Notes: generated from the letters alone by a model not told the origin. Counted from the stretch's first letter, positions 1 through 7,960 are shown. The stretch: 32,166 nt of DNA from Clostridia bacterium (GCA_017621755.1 JAGASL010000018.1:1-32166), one strand, 5' to 3'. Made by a program: numbers and translations.

Positions 1-137
1 GGAGCAGCCGCAGGAGCGGGAGCGGCGGCGGCGGCAGGGGCAGCCGGTGCAGCCACGGGGGCAGCTACGGCGCCATCGGCCTCTTCAACAAAAACCTCAT
101 AGGTATTGCCATTCACGGTAATGTTATACTTTTTCAT
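1..137 (-). CDS. biotin carboxyl carrier subunit of Na+ decarboxylase (3' end cut by window)
   Basis: The N-terminal 45 residues begin MKKYNITVNGNTYEVFVEE and run into an Ala/Pro-rich linker. This is the typical start of the biotin/lipoyl-attachment subunits that serve oxaloacetate, methylmalonyl-CoA and glutaconyl-CoA decarboxylases. The biotinyl domain with its MKM lysine would lie beyond the left edge and is not seen. It is the third gene of a minus-strand operon after the carboxyltransferase and gamma subunit, 37 bases after the latter. The protein would carry CO2 on biotin from the carboxyltransferase to the membrane decarboxylase. The family call is firm from the N-terminus and context; the substrate is unknown. 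Confidence 0.8.
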   Translation of the reverse strand, partial: MKKYNITVNGNTYEVFVEEADGAVAAPVAAPAAPAAAAAPAPAAA

Positions 138-174
138 GATCTGTTTTGTTTTCCGCAGTTTTCTGCGGCCTTTC

Positions 175-561
175 TTATTTATTTACGCGGTGGAAGGAAA
201 CGACGCGGAATTTGCCGCCGCCATTCTCGGCGGTGGCTGCGGCGATAGCGGCAGCGATCACGGCGATCAACTCGCCGTCATCGGTAGCGGCAGGCGCCAC
301 GGGTGCGGCGGGCGCACCTTGCGGTACCATGGGGGCGGCCTCCTTTTTCGAGGCAGCCTCTGCCTCGGCCTCGCGGCGGCGGGGCAGATCGTAAACGAAG
401 AAGCGAACGATGCTGAGGAACAGCCAAATAATGGCCAGCACGGCAAATACCGTGCAAACACCACGCAGGAATACGCCACCGCCAACGGTGAACTTTTCCC
501 AAAAGCTCTCTAACGGGATCGTTGCCTCCGGCTTCACGTCAGCCAGTAAAAAATCATACAT
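175..561 (-). CDS. OadG-family gamma subunit of Na+-pump decarboxylase
   Basis: This 128-residue protein has one membrane segment at about residues 27-50 followed by RRR, which should stay in the cytoplasm. A charged and Ala/Pro-rich linker follows, then a short C-terminal segment (DDGELIAVIAAAIAAA). That layout is characteristic of OadG/MmdD-like gamma or delta subunits that anchor the soluble carboxyltransferase to the membrane beta subunit. ATG at 561 is preferred over the TTG one codon upstream because GGGAGGG lies eight bases before the ATG. It sits 15 bases after the carboxyltransferase gene. The ion-pumping beta subunit is not in the window. Confidence 0.82.
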   Translation of the reverse strand: MYDFLLADVKPEATIPLESFWEKFTVGGGVFLRGVCTVFAVLAIIWLFLSIVRFFVYDLPRRREAEAEAASKKEAAPMVPQGAPAAPVAPAATDDGELIAVIAAAIAAATAENGGGKFRVVSFHRVNK

Positions 562-576
562 CAAAGGAACCCTCCC

Positions 577-2064
577 TTACAGAGGCAGTACGCTGTGGCG
601 ATAGGTGGATACCGTGCCCTTCGCGGCAAGCAGCATCAGGGCAGAGCAGATGCGCTGGCGCAGCTCGGTACAATCAATGATATCGTCGATCTCGCCGGCA
701 GAGGCAGCGGCCACAGGAGAAGAGAGCTTCAGCTTCCATTCCTCCTCCAGCTCCTCGCGGGATACGGTGCTGCTTACCTCGTTGTTCTTGGCAAAGGCAA
801 CGGCAGCGGCGGCGTTCATCGCGCCGATCTCGGCCCCCTCAAAGGCATAGGCTACGTCAGCGCCCACGCTCTTAGAGCCCAGCAGGGTGAAGGCACCGCC
901 AATGGCGTGGCCAAGCACCACGGTGATCTTGGCGTTTTCAGACTGGGTGTAGGCCATAGCCAGCTTACCAAGCTCGGCAGCGAAGGCTGCGTTCTCGTTC
1001 TCGCGGCATACGGCGAAGCCGGTGCTGTTGACCAAGGTAACCAGCGGCAGAGAGAAGGCATCGCATAGCGAAACAAAGCGGGATGCCTTGCGTGCGCCGG
1101 CAGACGTCAGCTTGCCCTCGTTTTCGGTATAGGCACTAGCTAAAACACCGCACTTTACACCGCCAATGCGGGCAAGGGCGGTCACCATCTCGGGTGCGTT
1201 GGCAGCGCCCAGCTCCAGGTAATCGGCACTGTCGGCGATTGCGGAAAGAATGGCGTGCACGTCGCCGTCAAGCTCCAGCTCGCCCAGCTGACGGTTCAGG
1301 TCGTCAGCGCAAGCATCGACCACCACGCCCTCTTCGCTGTTCTGCGGCAGCAGCGTGATGGCGCGGCGCACGTAGGCGGCAGCGGCATCACCGTTTTCGG
1401 CATCGTAGGCCTTCAGGGCGGCCTGTGCATCCTTGGCGCCGGTCAGCGCGTCGGAATTGACGTAGAGCTTAGCGCCCTTCTCACAGACCAGAATATCATA
1501 CATAGCGGTAATGGCGGCAAACGAGCCAAGGCAGTTCCCGCTTACCCATGCCAGCTGCGGGATCACGCCCGAGGCAGAGGAAACGGCAGCCATGATCTTG
1601 CCATAGCCGGCAAGGGCAGCAACGCCCTCAAAAATGTCTGCACCGGCACAATCAAAGATGCCAACCACAGGGGCACCGTTTTTGATAGCCATATCGTACA
1701 GGGCGCAGATTTTCTTGGCATGCGCTTCATCCAGCGCACCCTTCATACGCGCACCGTCCTGGGCAAAGGCAAAAACCAACTGCCCGCATACGGCACCGTA
1801 GCCGCAGATGACGCCGGCAAACTCCTCGTCCTTGGCACCAGCCTGCACCTCGTTAAAGCTGCGCTTGGTATAAGCCCACAGCTCAACGAAGGTTTCGGCG
1901 TCAAAGAGCGACTTGATGCGCGCCATTGCGTCGGTCGCACTCACCTTGGCCAGCGCATTGCGCAGCTCGGCCGCCGTGGGAAGACCGGTGTAATTGTTTT
2001 CGGCGTTTTGTTGCTTATTCAAACCGAATTCCCGATTTGCCTTTCGGCAAATCTCTCCTTCCAT
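577..2064 (-). CDS. carboxyltransferase subunit of biotin-dependent decarboxylase (MmdA/PccB-like, divergent)
   Basis: The 495-residue product has the two-domain crotonase-fold architecture of acyl-CoA carboxyltransferases. The N-terminal half has a block FEGVAALAGYGKIM followed by SGVIPQLAWVSGNCLGS. The C-terminal half has CDAFSLPLVTLVNSTGF and then GHAIGGAFTLLGSKSVGAD, matching the second oxyanion-hole region. It would transfer CO2 between an acyl-CoA or oxo-acid and biotin. The family is clear from the following gamma and carrier genes. The sequence is divergent: the usual double Gly in the first half reads GSF. The start is uncertain. ATG 2064 has only a weak AGGAA upstream, and a hairpin lies within the first eleven codons; TTG at 2022 is an alternative. 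Substrate unknown. Confidence 0.8.
   Translation of the reverse strand: MEGEICRKANREFGLNKQQNAENNYTGLPTAAELRNALAKVSATDAMARIKSLFDAETFVELWAYTKRSFNEVQAGAKDEEFAGVICGYGAVCGQLVFAFAQDGARMKGALDEAHAKKICALYDMAIKNGAPVVGIFDCAGADIFEGVAALAGYGKIMAAVSSASGVIPQLAWVSGNCLGSFAAITAMYDILVCEKGAKLYVNSDALTGAKDAQAALKAYDAENGDAAAAYVRRAITLLPQNSEEGVVVDACADDLNRQLGELELDGDVHAILSAIADSADYLELGAANAPEMVTALARIGGVKCGVLASAYTENEGKLTSAGARKASRFVSLCDAFSLPLVTLVNSTGFAVCRENENAAFAAELGKLAMAYTQSENAKITVVLGHAIGGAFTLLGSKSVGADVAYAFEGAEIGAMNAAAAVAFAKNNEVSSTVSREELEEEWKLKLSSPVAAASAGEIDDIIDCTELRQRICSALMLLAAKGTVSTYRHSVLPL
2034..2053 (-). other. 8-bp hairpin with GAAA loop at 5' end of carboxyltransferase gene
   Basis: On the minus strand GATTTGCC and GGCAAATC form a perfect 8-bp stem closed by a GAAA tetraloop. 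It lies immediately after AAGGAGAG, a strong Shine-Dalgarno-like sequence that sits inside the annotated first codons. It may be a translation-control structure or a sign that the true start is downstream at TTG 2022. Confidence 0.5.
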
Positions 2065-2116
2065 TTATATTTCCTATATATATTATTGGCGAAAAAACCA
2101 ATTTCCACCGCAATAT

Positions 2117-2145
2117 ACTATACCACCAAAAAGCAAAAAAAGCAA
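2117..2145 (-). promoter_or_regulatory. sigma-A-type promoter of the decarboxylase operon
   Basis: Reading the minus strand, TTGCTT (2145-2140) and TATAGT (2122-2117) are separated by 17 bases. They lie about 50 bases upstream of the carboxyltransferase start. Confidence 0.55.
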
Positions 2146-2195
2146 GGGGATTTTCAAACATTTTGTTTTTTTCTTCACAATTTACAAAAAAGCCC

Positions 2196-2226
2196 CAATT
2201 TTCGGATGAAAAAGCACCGAAAATTG
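2196..2226. repeat. 10-bp perfect inverted repeat upstream of yunB
   Basis: CAATTTTCGG and CCGAAAATTG are perfect inverted arms separated by 11 bases. They lie between the divergent decarboxylase operon and yunB, just upstream of the putative sporulation promoter. It could be an operator or a weak hairpin; there is no U tract. Confidence 0.5.
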
Positions 2227-2234
2227 CGGATTAT

Positions 2235-2243
2235 CATAGGATA
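2235..2243 (+). promoter_or_regulatory. candidate sporulation-sigma -10 element (CATANNNTA) for yunB
   Basis: CATAGGATA fits the CATANNNTA -10 consensus of mother-cell sigma factors E/K and lies 18 bases before the yunB start. yunB of Bacillus subtilis is known as a sigma-E gene. The -35 is not convincing here, so this is a suggestion from one short match plus gene identity. Confidence 0.35.
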
Positions 2244-2261
2244 AGAGCAGGAGGTGATCCT

Positions 2262-2984
2262 ATGCCTGCTCGTTATACGCTGCCTGCGTACCGTACCATG
2301 CCACGCCTTCCCCAAGGGCGGCTACGGCGCTTTTTGGTCTTTTTGCTGATCATAGCCCTGCCGCTGTACGCCATTTATAATTTTCAGCTGTACCCCGGCA
2401 TTTCTGAGCTTGCCGTGGCGGCCGCGCAAAACAAGATCGGTGGGCTGGTCGCCCACGCCTTTACCTCATCGCTTGATGAAGAGGATGTCGAATATGAAAA
2501 TCTGATCACCATCCGCTATCGCACAGATGGCAGTGTGGCCAGCATCTCTTGCCGCATGCAGGGGCTGAACCGCGCGCGCAACGCGCTGCTGCTGGCGGTG
2601 ATCGAGGGCCTTTCGGGTGAGGACGGTGTAGAGGTCAGTCTGCCCATTGGCAACCTGCTGGGCGGCGAGGCCTTTTCCGGCCGGGGGCCAAGGATCCCCA
2701 TTCGCATCCTGCTGGCGCAGGGCGCCCACGCGCATATGGAAAGTGATTTTCGTACCGAGGGCATCAACCAGACCCTACACAGGGTCCTGTTCTCGGTAAC
2801 CGTGAATCTCACGATCATGACCCCCTCGCGCCCCATTCAAACCAAGGTCACGCAGACCTATTGCGTGGCCGAAACGCTGATCGTGGGTGACGTGCCGGAT
2901 GCCTTTACCCAGATCAACCGCCTGACTGGGGATATCACTGAGGAGGAATTGGATGATATCAACGATTACGGCGCGCAGCTGTAA
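2262..2984 (+). CDS. yunB: sporulation protein YunB
   Basis: The 240-residue protein has a basic N-terminus, a single membrane segment at about residues 24-41, and an extracytoplasmic domain with YunB hallmarks: SLPIGNLLGGEAFSGRGP, then FRTEGINQTLHRV, and near the end CVAETLIVGDVPDAF. YunB is needed for normal spore formation in Bacillus; its biochemical activity is not known. Start ATG 2262 is set by an excellent AGGAGGTGATC site seven bases upstream, which also rules out the longer in-frame extension beginning in AT-rich intergenic DNA. It is transcribed divergently from the decarboxylase operon. Presence supports a spore-forming host. Confidence 0.85.
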   Translation: MPARYTLPAYRTMPRLPQGRLRRFLVFLLIIALPLYAIYNFQLYPGISELAVAAAQNKIGGLVAHAFTSSLDEEDVEYENLITIRYRTDGSVASISCRMQGLNRARNALLLAVIEGLSGEDGVEVSLPIGNLLGGEAFSGRGPRIPIRILLAQGAHAHMESDFRTEGINQTLHRVLFSVTVNLTIMTPSRPIQTKVTQTYCVAETLIVGDVPDAFTQINRLTGDITEEELDDINDYGAQL

Positions 2985-3003
2985 ATATTATTTACCATTC
3001 ACT

Positions 3004-3031
3004 TGATTTTTTGCAAGCAATGCGGTATAAT
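3004..3031 (+). promoter_or_regulatory. sigma-A promoter of HTH regulator
   Basis: TTGATT, 16 bases, TATAAT, placed 30 bases before the regulator start. Confidence 0.6.
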
Positions 3032-3061
3032 AGGGGGGAATACAAGAGCAGGAGCTTTTTT

Positions 3062-3907
3062 ATGGAACTGGGTGAAAAGATCAAAAAGCGGCGGCGCGAG
3101 CTGGGCCTCACACAGGCAGAACTGACCGGCGAGCAGATCACGCGCAATATGCTTTGTCAGATAGAAAAGGGAAAGGCAGCCCCCTCGCTGCCCACGCTTA
3201 CCTATTTAGCAGACCGGTTAGGCATGCCGGTGGGCTACTTCTTTTGCGAGGAAGAGGAGGAATTCTTTTTTCGCAAGCAGCAGGTATTTCCCCGCCTGCA
3301 GCGGCTGTATCACGCCGGCTCGTATACCGAATGCCTGCGCACCTTTGAAAAGGAGCTTGGCGAATGTGATGACGAGCTGGGGCTGATGATGGCGGTCTGC
3401 TCGTTTGATTGCGGCCGCCGCGCCTGGCACAACGGTGCCTTTGAAAGCGCGCTGGCTTATTTTTCCAGCACGCTGGATTATATCAATGAGACCACCTATC
3501 CCACCGCCTATCTGCGTGCCGGGTGTGAGCTGTATATGGCCATCAGCGCCAATGTGCAGGCTCCGCTGTTAGAGTTTAACGCGCTGGGGTATTTAGATTG
3601 CCTGCGTGAGGCAGGCTGCTTAGACGTATACTGCTACCTGACTGAAAAAACCGAATACGTGTTTGAAAATTCCTTTTATGCCGACCACCTGCGCGCGAGA
3701 GAGCTGATGCGTACCGGGCGATACGTAGAGGCGTTAGAGATCCTTACCGAGATCGAAAAGCAAAAGGGCGCTGAGCAAAGCACCGCCTTTCTTTTGTTCC
3801 GCGTGTATTCGGATATGGAGATCTGCTTCCGTGAAAACGGCAACTACGAGGGAGCCTACCGCTACTCCACCAAGCGACTTTCGCTTCTCAACGCTTTCAA
3901 ATCATAA
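3062..3907 (+). CDS. XRE-family HTH transcriptional regulator with C-terminal TPR-like domain
   Basis: The 281-residue protein begins with an XRE helix-turn-helix (MELGEKIKKRRRELGLTQAE, then NMLCQIEKGKAAPSLPTLTYLADRLG, residues 1-60). A helical region follows, rich in paired Tyr/Ala/Leu helices such as LYHAGSYTECLRTFEKEL and GRYVEALEILTEIEK, which look like degenerate tetratricopeptide repeats. This layout resembles Firmicute regulators that sense a peptide or partner protein through TPRs, but the signal here is unknown. ATG 3062 is preferred over an upstream in-frame ATG because AGGAGC precedes it and the upstream frame would overlap the promoter. It is a single-gene unit with its own promoter and terminator. 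Confidence 0.8.
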   Translation: MELGEKIKKRRRELGLTQAELTGEQITRNMLCQIEKGKAAPSLPTLTYLADRLGMPVGYFFCEEEEEFFFRKQQVFPRLQRLYHAGSYTECLRTFEKELGECDDELGLMMAVCSFDCGRRAWHNGAFESALAYFSSTLDYINETTYPTAYLRAGCELYMAISANVQAPLLEFNALGYLDCLREAGCLDVYCYLTEKTEYVFENSFYADHLRARELMRTGRYVEALEILTEIEKQKGAEQSTAFLLFRVYSDMEICFRENGNYEGAYRYSTKRLSLLNAFKS

Positions 3908-3963
3908 AAGCAGCCCCGCACGCGTACCTGCCGTAGAGCAGGTACGCGTGCGGGGCTGCTTTT
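3906..3963. terminator. bidirectional terminator, 25-bp perfect stem
   Basis: AAAAGCAGCCCCGCACGCG... at 3906-3930 pairs perfectly over 25 bp with 3939-3963, leaving an 8-base loop. The A and T ends make it work in both directions. It separates the convergent HTH regulator and recombinase genes and overlaps both stop-codon regions. Confidence 0.9.
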
Positions 3964-5017
3964 AATCTTCTTCCTCAAAATTGATTTTTTTATATTTCGG
4001 CCGCTCGATCGAAAGGGTGGCCAGCGGGTTCTGCTGCATGGCGCTTTCCATGCTCTCGGAAGAGACGTGGGTGTAGATCTGTGTGGTGTTGAGCTGCTCG
4101 TGGCCAAGAATATCCTTTAAGACGCGCACGTCCACCTGGCCGCTCTGGTACATCAGCGTAGCGGCTGTGTGGCGCAGCTTATGCACCGAAAGGCCGCGGT
4201 TTTCAAGACCGGCCAGGCGCAGGTATTTATACACCATCCATTGCACGGTCTTCTGGCTGATGCGCTGGTTCCGCTCGCTTAAAAACAGCGCGTTCGTTTT
4301 GGTGGCGCCGCTGACATGCTGCTCGGCTCGGCGGCTGATATATTCCAGCAGCGCGCGGCGGCAGGCATCGTTGAGGTAGATCATGCGCATCTTGCTACCC
4401 TTACCGGTCACGCGCAGCGAGCGCAGCTCGGGGTCTATATCCGGCAGGTCGATGCCGCATAACTCGGAAAGACGCATGCCGCAATTGAGAAACAGCGTAA
4501 CGATGGCGTAATCGCGCACCGAATGCTTGGATTCAATATCCTCGCGAATACAGGTCAAGAGGCGCCGGCTCTCCTCCAGCGTTAGAAATTTGGGCAGGGC
4601 AGAGTGCTTTTTCGGAGAATCGATGTTTGCGGTGGGGTTGTTTTCCAAAAGGTGCTTTTTCGCGCACAGATAGCGGTAAAAGCCCTTCAGGGCAGAGAGC
4701 TTGCGCGAACGGGCTGCCCAGCCGTTTTTTCGCCCGTTTGAGGCGTAGAGCAGAAATTCGTAAATATCCGTCGGCGTCACCGCGCCGATATAGTCAAGAT
4801 CGATATGGTCGATCTTAATCTCCTCAAAGGCCGGGTCGGCCGGGTCGATGCCCAGCCGCACCGATTCGGTGTAGCGAAAGAAGGTGCGCAGGTCAAGCAA
4901 ATATTCGCACACGGTTTTTGGCGAATTGCCCATAATGACCGATTTGTAGGTGGCAAAATCCCGCACCAGGGGCGGAAAAGCCTTTAATTCCTCGCTTTTT
5001 AGCGTTAGCGTGGCCAT
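3962..5017 (-). CDS. xerC: Xer-type tyrosine recombinase
   Basis: The 351-residue protein has an N-terminal SAM-like core-binding domain (about 15-125) and a complete catalytic domain. Visible catalytic residues are Arg182 in CGMRLSE, Lys206 in TGKGSK, His279 and Arg282 in HKLRH, His306 in LGHEQL and nucleophile Tyr315 in TTQIYTHV. It has an extra acidic stretch in the N-terminal domain (about 58-82) often seen in clostridial Xer proteins. It would resolve chromosome dimers at dif, or act as another site-specific recombinase. Start ATG 5017 has AAGGAGGTG upstream. It stands alone on the minus strand with no mobile-element neighbours, so a housekeeping role is favoured. XerC versus XerD cannot be settled. 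Confidence 0.8.
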   Translation of the reverse strand: MATLTLKSEELKAFPPLVRDFATYKSVIMGNSPKTVCEYLLDLRTFFRYTESVRLGIDPADPAFEEIKIDHIDLDYIGAVTPTDIYEFLLYASNGRKNGWAARSRKLSALKGFYRYLCAKKHLLENNPTANIDSPKKHSALPKFLTLEESRRLLTCIREDIESKHSVRDYAIVTLFLNCGMRLSELCGIDLPDIDPELRSLRVTGKGSKMRMIYLNDACRRALLEYISRRAEQHVSGATKTNALFLSERNQRISQKTVQWMVYKYLRLAGLENRGLSVHKLRHTAATLMYQSGQVDVRVLKDILGHEQLNTTQIYTHVSSESMESAMQQNPLATLSIERPKYKKINFEEED

Positions 5018-5100
5018 GCATACACCTCCTTTTTTACACCTCTATTATACAAAATCCAAAAAAATATTAGTGGATAAACTGTAAACAATTCAGAATATCC

Positions 5101-5129
5101 TTGCATTTTTTGATTTTGGCGTGTAAAAT
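5101..5129 (+). promoter_or_regulatory. sigma-A promoter upstream of membrane protein gene
   Basis: TTGCAT, 17 bases, TAAAAT. The expected 5' leader contains a small GGCGG/CCGCC stem at 5142-5155. Confidence 0.55.
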
Positions 5130-5174
5130 AGAAGCATTACAGGCGGCCTTCCGCCGGGATTCTTGGGGCTTTTT

Positions 5175-5753
5175 ATGACTTGGTTCAAAACAAATTCCTA
5201 TACCATCACCAAAATGATTCTTAACCAGTTCGGCATTATGCTGCTGGGCATCATCATGGTCAACATCTTAACGGTCGATATGCCCGTCTGGCGCTTGCTG
5301 GCCAGCCTGTACGCCACCCTGTTTTATATGTACCTGCTGTACGTCATGACCTGGGAGCAGGGGGCAAAGGATCGCATCCGGGCGGATGGCGGCTTTATGG
5401 TGATCGACCGGCTGACCGGCCTGAAGCTCTCGCTTTTCGCGAACCTGCCAAACTTTTTGATCGCACTTTTGCTGCTGGTGGGCTTTTTGTTCGGCGCCGC
5501 CCTGACCGTGCAGCCCTGGGCACAGGGGATGTTTGGCATTGCGCACGTGCTGGGCATCTGCTGGGAATCCATGTATACCGGCTTTATCAATGCCGTGCTC
5601 GACCCGCAAACCACCTCCAGCATGGACCCCGGCTACGTGGTGGCCTACCTGCTTACGCCGCTGCCGGCGCTGCTTGCCTCTACCCTTGGCTACCTGATGG
5701 GCAGCGAGAACAAGCGCATTTTCGGCTTCCTTGCTACCAAAAAGAATAAATAA
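5175..5753 (+). CDS. four-helix integral membrane protein of unknown function
   Basis: This 192-residue protein is not one I recognise. It has about four hydrophobic segments: residues 14-35, 38-60 (FYMYLLYVM), 92-117 (FLIALLLLVGFLFGAALTV) and 158-180 (VAYLLTPLPALLASTLGYLMG). A charged loop with EQGAKDRIRADGG lies between the second and third, and the C-terminus is basic. ATG 5175 is chosen as the start because it opens the hydrophobic domain properly, but its ribosome site is weak (TTGGGG). It is preceded by a good promoter and followed by a strong terminator, so it is probably monocistronic. The function is not inferable from neighbours. Confidence 0.65.
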   Translation: MTWFKTNSYTITKMILNQFGIMLLGIIMVNILTVDMPVWRLLASLYATLFYMYLLYVMTWEQGAKDRIRADGGFMVIDRLTGLKLSLFANLPNFLIALLLLVGFLFGAALTVQPWAQGMFGIAHVLGICWESMYTGFINAVLDPQTTSSMDPGYVVAYLLTPLPALLASTLGYLMGSENKRIFGFLATKKNK

Positions 5754-5767
5754 AACATAACGAGAAA

Positions 5768-5804
5768 AAAGCCCCCATATACTGGTTTACAGAATGGGGG
5801 CTTT
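5768..5804 (+). terminator. terminator hairpin overlapping the RBS of the next gene
   Basis: AAAGCCCCCAT (5768-5778) and ATGGGGGCTTT (5794-5804) are perfect 11-bp arms with a 15-base loop. The right arm contains GGGGG, the only Shine-Dalgarno-like sequence for the amidase start at 5809. Confidence 0.7.
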
Positions 5805-5808
5805 GCTT

Positions 5809-6543
5809 ATGAAACGAATTTTTGATCTTGTCCGCCTGGGGGCCGGGGTGCTTGCCTTTTGCCTGCTGTTTGCCTTTACCACGCTTTGGATGCGCGGTGC
5901 CCGGCTGCCGGCAGTAGCCACGGCCGCTGCCGGGGAGGAACGTCCGGTATTCGTGCTGGATGCTGGCCACGGCGGTGAGGATGGCGGTGCCGTGGGCGCA
6001 AACGGCGTGCTGGAGAAGGATCTGAATTTGGCCGTTACCTGTATGCTGGGCGATATGCTGCAGGCGGCCGGGCAGTGCGTGGTCTATACCCGCACCGAGG
6101 ATAGGCTGCTGTATACCGAGGAGCAAAATATCCGCGGCCAGCGAAAGAATTATGACCTGCGCAACCGCTTAGTGATCGCCCGCGGGCAGAAAAACGCCGT
6201 TTTCGTCAGCATCCACATGAATAGCTTTTCAGACACGCGCTATAGCGGATTGCAGGTCTATTATGGCAAAGGCCATACGGGTAGCCGCCTGTTGGCCGAG
6301 GGGATCCAGGCCGCCGTTCGCACCGACCTGCAGCCGGACAACCGCCGCACGGTCAAGGCAGCGGGCAGCAGCATCTATCTGCTCGCACATGCCGATATGC
6401 CGGCGGTGCTGATCGAGTGCGGCTTTCTCTCTAACCCCGCGGAATGTCAAAAACTTTCAGAACAGGATTACCAAAGACAGTTGTCTTTTTCGATATTTTG
6501 TGCTATGATGGAATATATCAGTCAAGATGGAGGACAAACATGA
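5809..6543 (+). CDS. cwlD: N-acetylmuramoyl-L-alanine amidase, CwlD-like
   Basis: The 244-residue protein has an N-terminal hydrophobic anchor or signal (residues 10-28) and an Amidase_3 domain. Zn ligands and catalytic residues are visible: His54 in DAGHGGEDGG, Glu69 in LEKDLN, His136 in VSIHMNSF and catalytic Glu203 in IECGFLSN. It would hydrolyse the MurNAc-L-Ala amide bond outside the membrane. Size and single-domain form match CwlD, which prepares muramic-delta-lactam in the spore cortex; vegetative cell-wall use cannot be excluded. ATG 5809 is preferred to ATG 5794, which is buried in the terminator stem. Its stop overlaps the radA start (ATGA). Confidence 0.8.
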   Translation: MKRIFDLVRLGAGVLAFCLLFAFTTLWMRGARLPAVATAAAGEERPVFVLDAGHGGEDGGAVGANGVLEKDLNLAVTCMLGDMLQAAGQCVVYTRTEDRLLYTEEQNIRGQRKNYDLRNRLVIARGQKNAVFVSIHMNSFSDTRYSGLQVYYGKGHTGSRLLAEGIQAAVRTDLQPDNRRTVKAAGSSIYLLAHADMPAVLIECGFLSNPAECQKLSEQDYQRQLSFSIFCAMMEYISQDGGQT

Positions 6544-7928
6544 AAGCACCAAAAAGTGTTTTTGTCTGCACCGAATGTGAATATACCAGCCCCAAATGGC
6601 TGGGCAAATGCCCCTCCTGCGGCGCCTGGAACACGCTGGAGGAGCAGCTGCCGCAGCCGGCCGTAGTCGCCACGCGTGAGCGGCGTGCGCAGCCGGTGGC
6701 GCCCGCCGTGCCGATTTCAGAGCTGGAGCTGCCTACCTACATGCGCAGCGATACCGGCATGGGCGAGCTTGACCGTGTGCTGGGCGGTGGCCTGGTGCAG
6801 GGCTCTGTTGTGCTGCTTTCCGGCGAGCCGGGCATCGGTAAATCCACGCTCCTGATGCAGATCTCAGATACGCTTGCCGCGCGGCGGCGCGTGCTTTACG
6901 TATCGGGTGAGGAATCGCGTGGGCAGCTAAAGCTGCGTGCCGAGCGGCTTGGCGTGGGCGGTGATAGCTTTTACCTGCTTACCGAAACCGCGATCGACAG
7001 CATCATCGGCGAATGTGAGCGCCTGCGCCCGGACGTGATCATCGTTGACTCGATTCAAACCATCTATAGTGACCGCCTTAATTCCGCGCCCGGCAGCATT
7101 ACCCAGGTGCGTGAAAGCGCCATGGCCTTTATCGCGCTGGCCAAAAGCGTAGGCTGCGCGGTGATCTTGGTCGGCCACGTGAATAAGGAGGGCGGCATCT
7201 CCGGCCCGAAGATCTTAGAGCATATGGTGGATGCGGTGCTGTATTTTGAGGGCGACCGCCGCCAGGCCTACCGCCTGATCCGCGCGATTAAAAACCGCTA
7301 CGGCTCTACCAACGAGATCGGCGTGTTTGAAATGGGCGACCGCGGCCTTGCCGAGGTGCCAAACCCCTCGGAAATGATGCTGGAGGGCCGGCCGACCGAT
7401 AGCCCCGGCAACTGTGCCGCCTGCGTGATGGAGGGCTCTCGCCCCCTGATCGCCGAGGTGCAAGCCCTGGTCAGCCGCACCGCCTACCCGGCACCCCGCC
7501 GCACCTGCGACGGCTTTGACTACAACCGCATGTGCCTGTTGCTGGCGGTCTTAGAAAAGCGGCTCAATCTCCGCTTTAGTGAAAATGACGTGTATCTCAA
7601 CGTCGCCGGCGGTATGCGTATTGATGAGCCCGCAGCCGACCTCTCAGTCGCGCTGGCGCTGCTTTCCGGCATTACCGACCGGCTGGTGCCGCCGCGCCTG
7701 ATCGCCTTTGGCGAGCTGGGTCTTTCCGGCGAGGTGCGGGCGGTCTCGCATATTGATTACCGCGTTAAGGAGGCGGCACGCCTGGGCTTTACGCAGATCC
7801 TTCTGCCGGAGCGGTGCATCGGCAAATCGCTGAATATCCCCAAGGACGTTGAGGTCATCGGCGTCAAGAACCTGGTCGACGTGATCCGCGTGCTTTCTAA
7901 AAAGCAGGAGCCGCCAGTCATTGAATAA
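6540..7928 (+). CDS. radA: DNA repair ATPase RadA (Sms)
   Basis: The 462-residue protein is full length for RadA. It has an N-terminal zinc finger (Cys10, Cys13, Cys24, Cys27), a RecA-like ATPase with Walker A GEPGIGKST at 95-103, the RadA signature KNRYG near residue 252, and a C-terminal Lon-protease-like domain (AGGMRIDEPAADLSVALAL) that lacks protease activity in the family. RadA drives branch migration during recombination. ATG 6540 follows GGAGG by six bases and overlaps the amidase stop by four, so translation is coupled. An in-frame ATG 96 bases upstream lies inside the amidase and lacks an RBS. Confidence 0.95.
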   Translation: MKAPKSVFVCTECEYTSPKWLGKCPSCGAWNTLEEQLPQPAVVATRERRAQPVAPAVPISELELPTYMRSDTGMGELDRVLGGGLVQGSVVLLSGEPGIGKSTLLMQISDTLAARRRVLYVSGEESRGQLKLRAERLGVGGDSFYLLTETAIDSIIGECERLRPDVIIVDSIQTIYSDRLNSAPGSITQVRESAMAFIALAKSVGCAVILVGHVNKEGGISGPKILEHMVDAVLYFEGDRRQAYRLIRAIKNRYGSTNEIGVFEMGDRGLAEVPNPSEMMLEGRPTDSPGNCAACVMEGSRPLIAEVQALVSRTAYPAPRRTCDGFDYNRMCLLLAVLEKRLNLRFSENDVYLNVAGGMRIDEPAADLSVALALLSGITDRLVPPRLIAFGELGLSGEVRAVSHIDYRVKEAARLGFTQILLPERCIGKSLNIPKDVEVIGVKNLVDVIRVLSKKQEPPVIE

Positions 7929-7932
7929 AGCA

Positions 7933-7960
7933 AAAAACAGCCTCGCGTGAGGCTGTTTTT
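7933..7960 (+). terminator. Rho-independent terminator after radA
   Basis: AAAAACAGCCTC and GAGGCTGTTTTT pair perfectly with a GCGT loop, followed by more T residues. Confidence 0.88.

Noticed and set aside
1..60. Tandem GCC/GGC-rich repeat at the left edge
   Set aside because: It encodes the Ala/Pro linker of the biotin carrier protein on the minus strand.
1255..2244. 329-codon plus-strand frame opposite the carboxyltransferase
   Set aside because: It runs into AT-rich intergenic sequence, gives no recognisable domain and opposes a well-supported operon.
3962..5017. Tyrosine recombinase as the integrase of the mobile element
   Set aside because: It lies 18 kb outside the element junction in native-composition DNA, has Xer-like size and no element neighbours.
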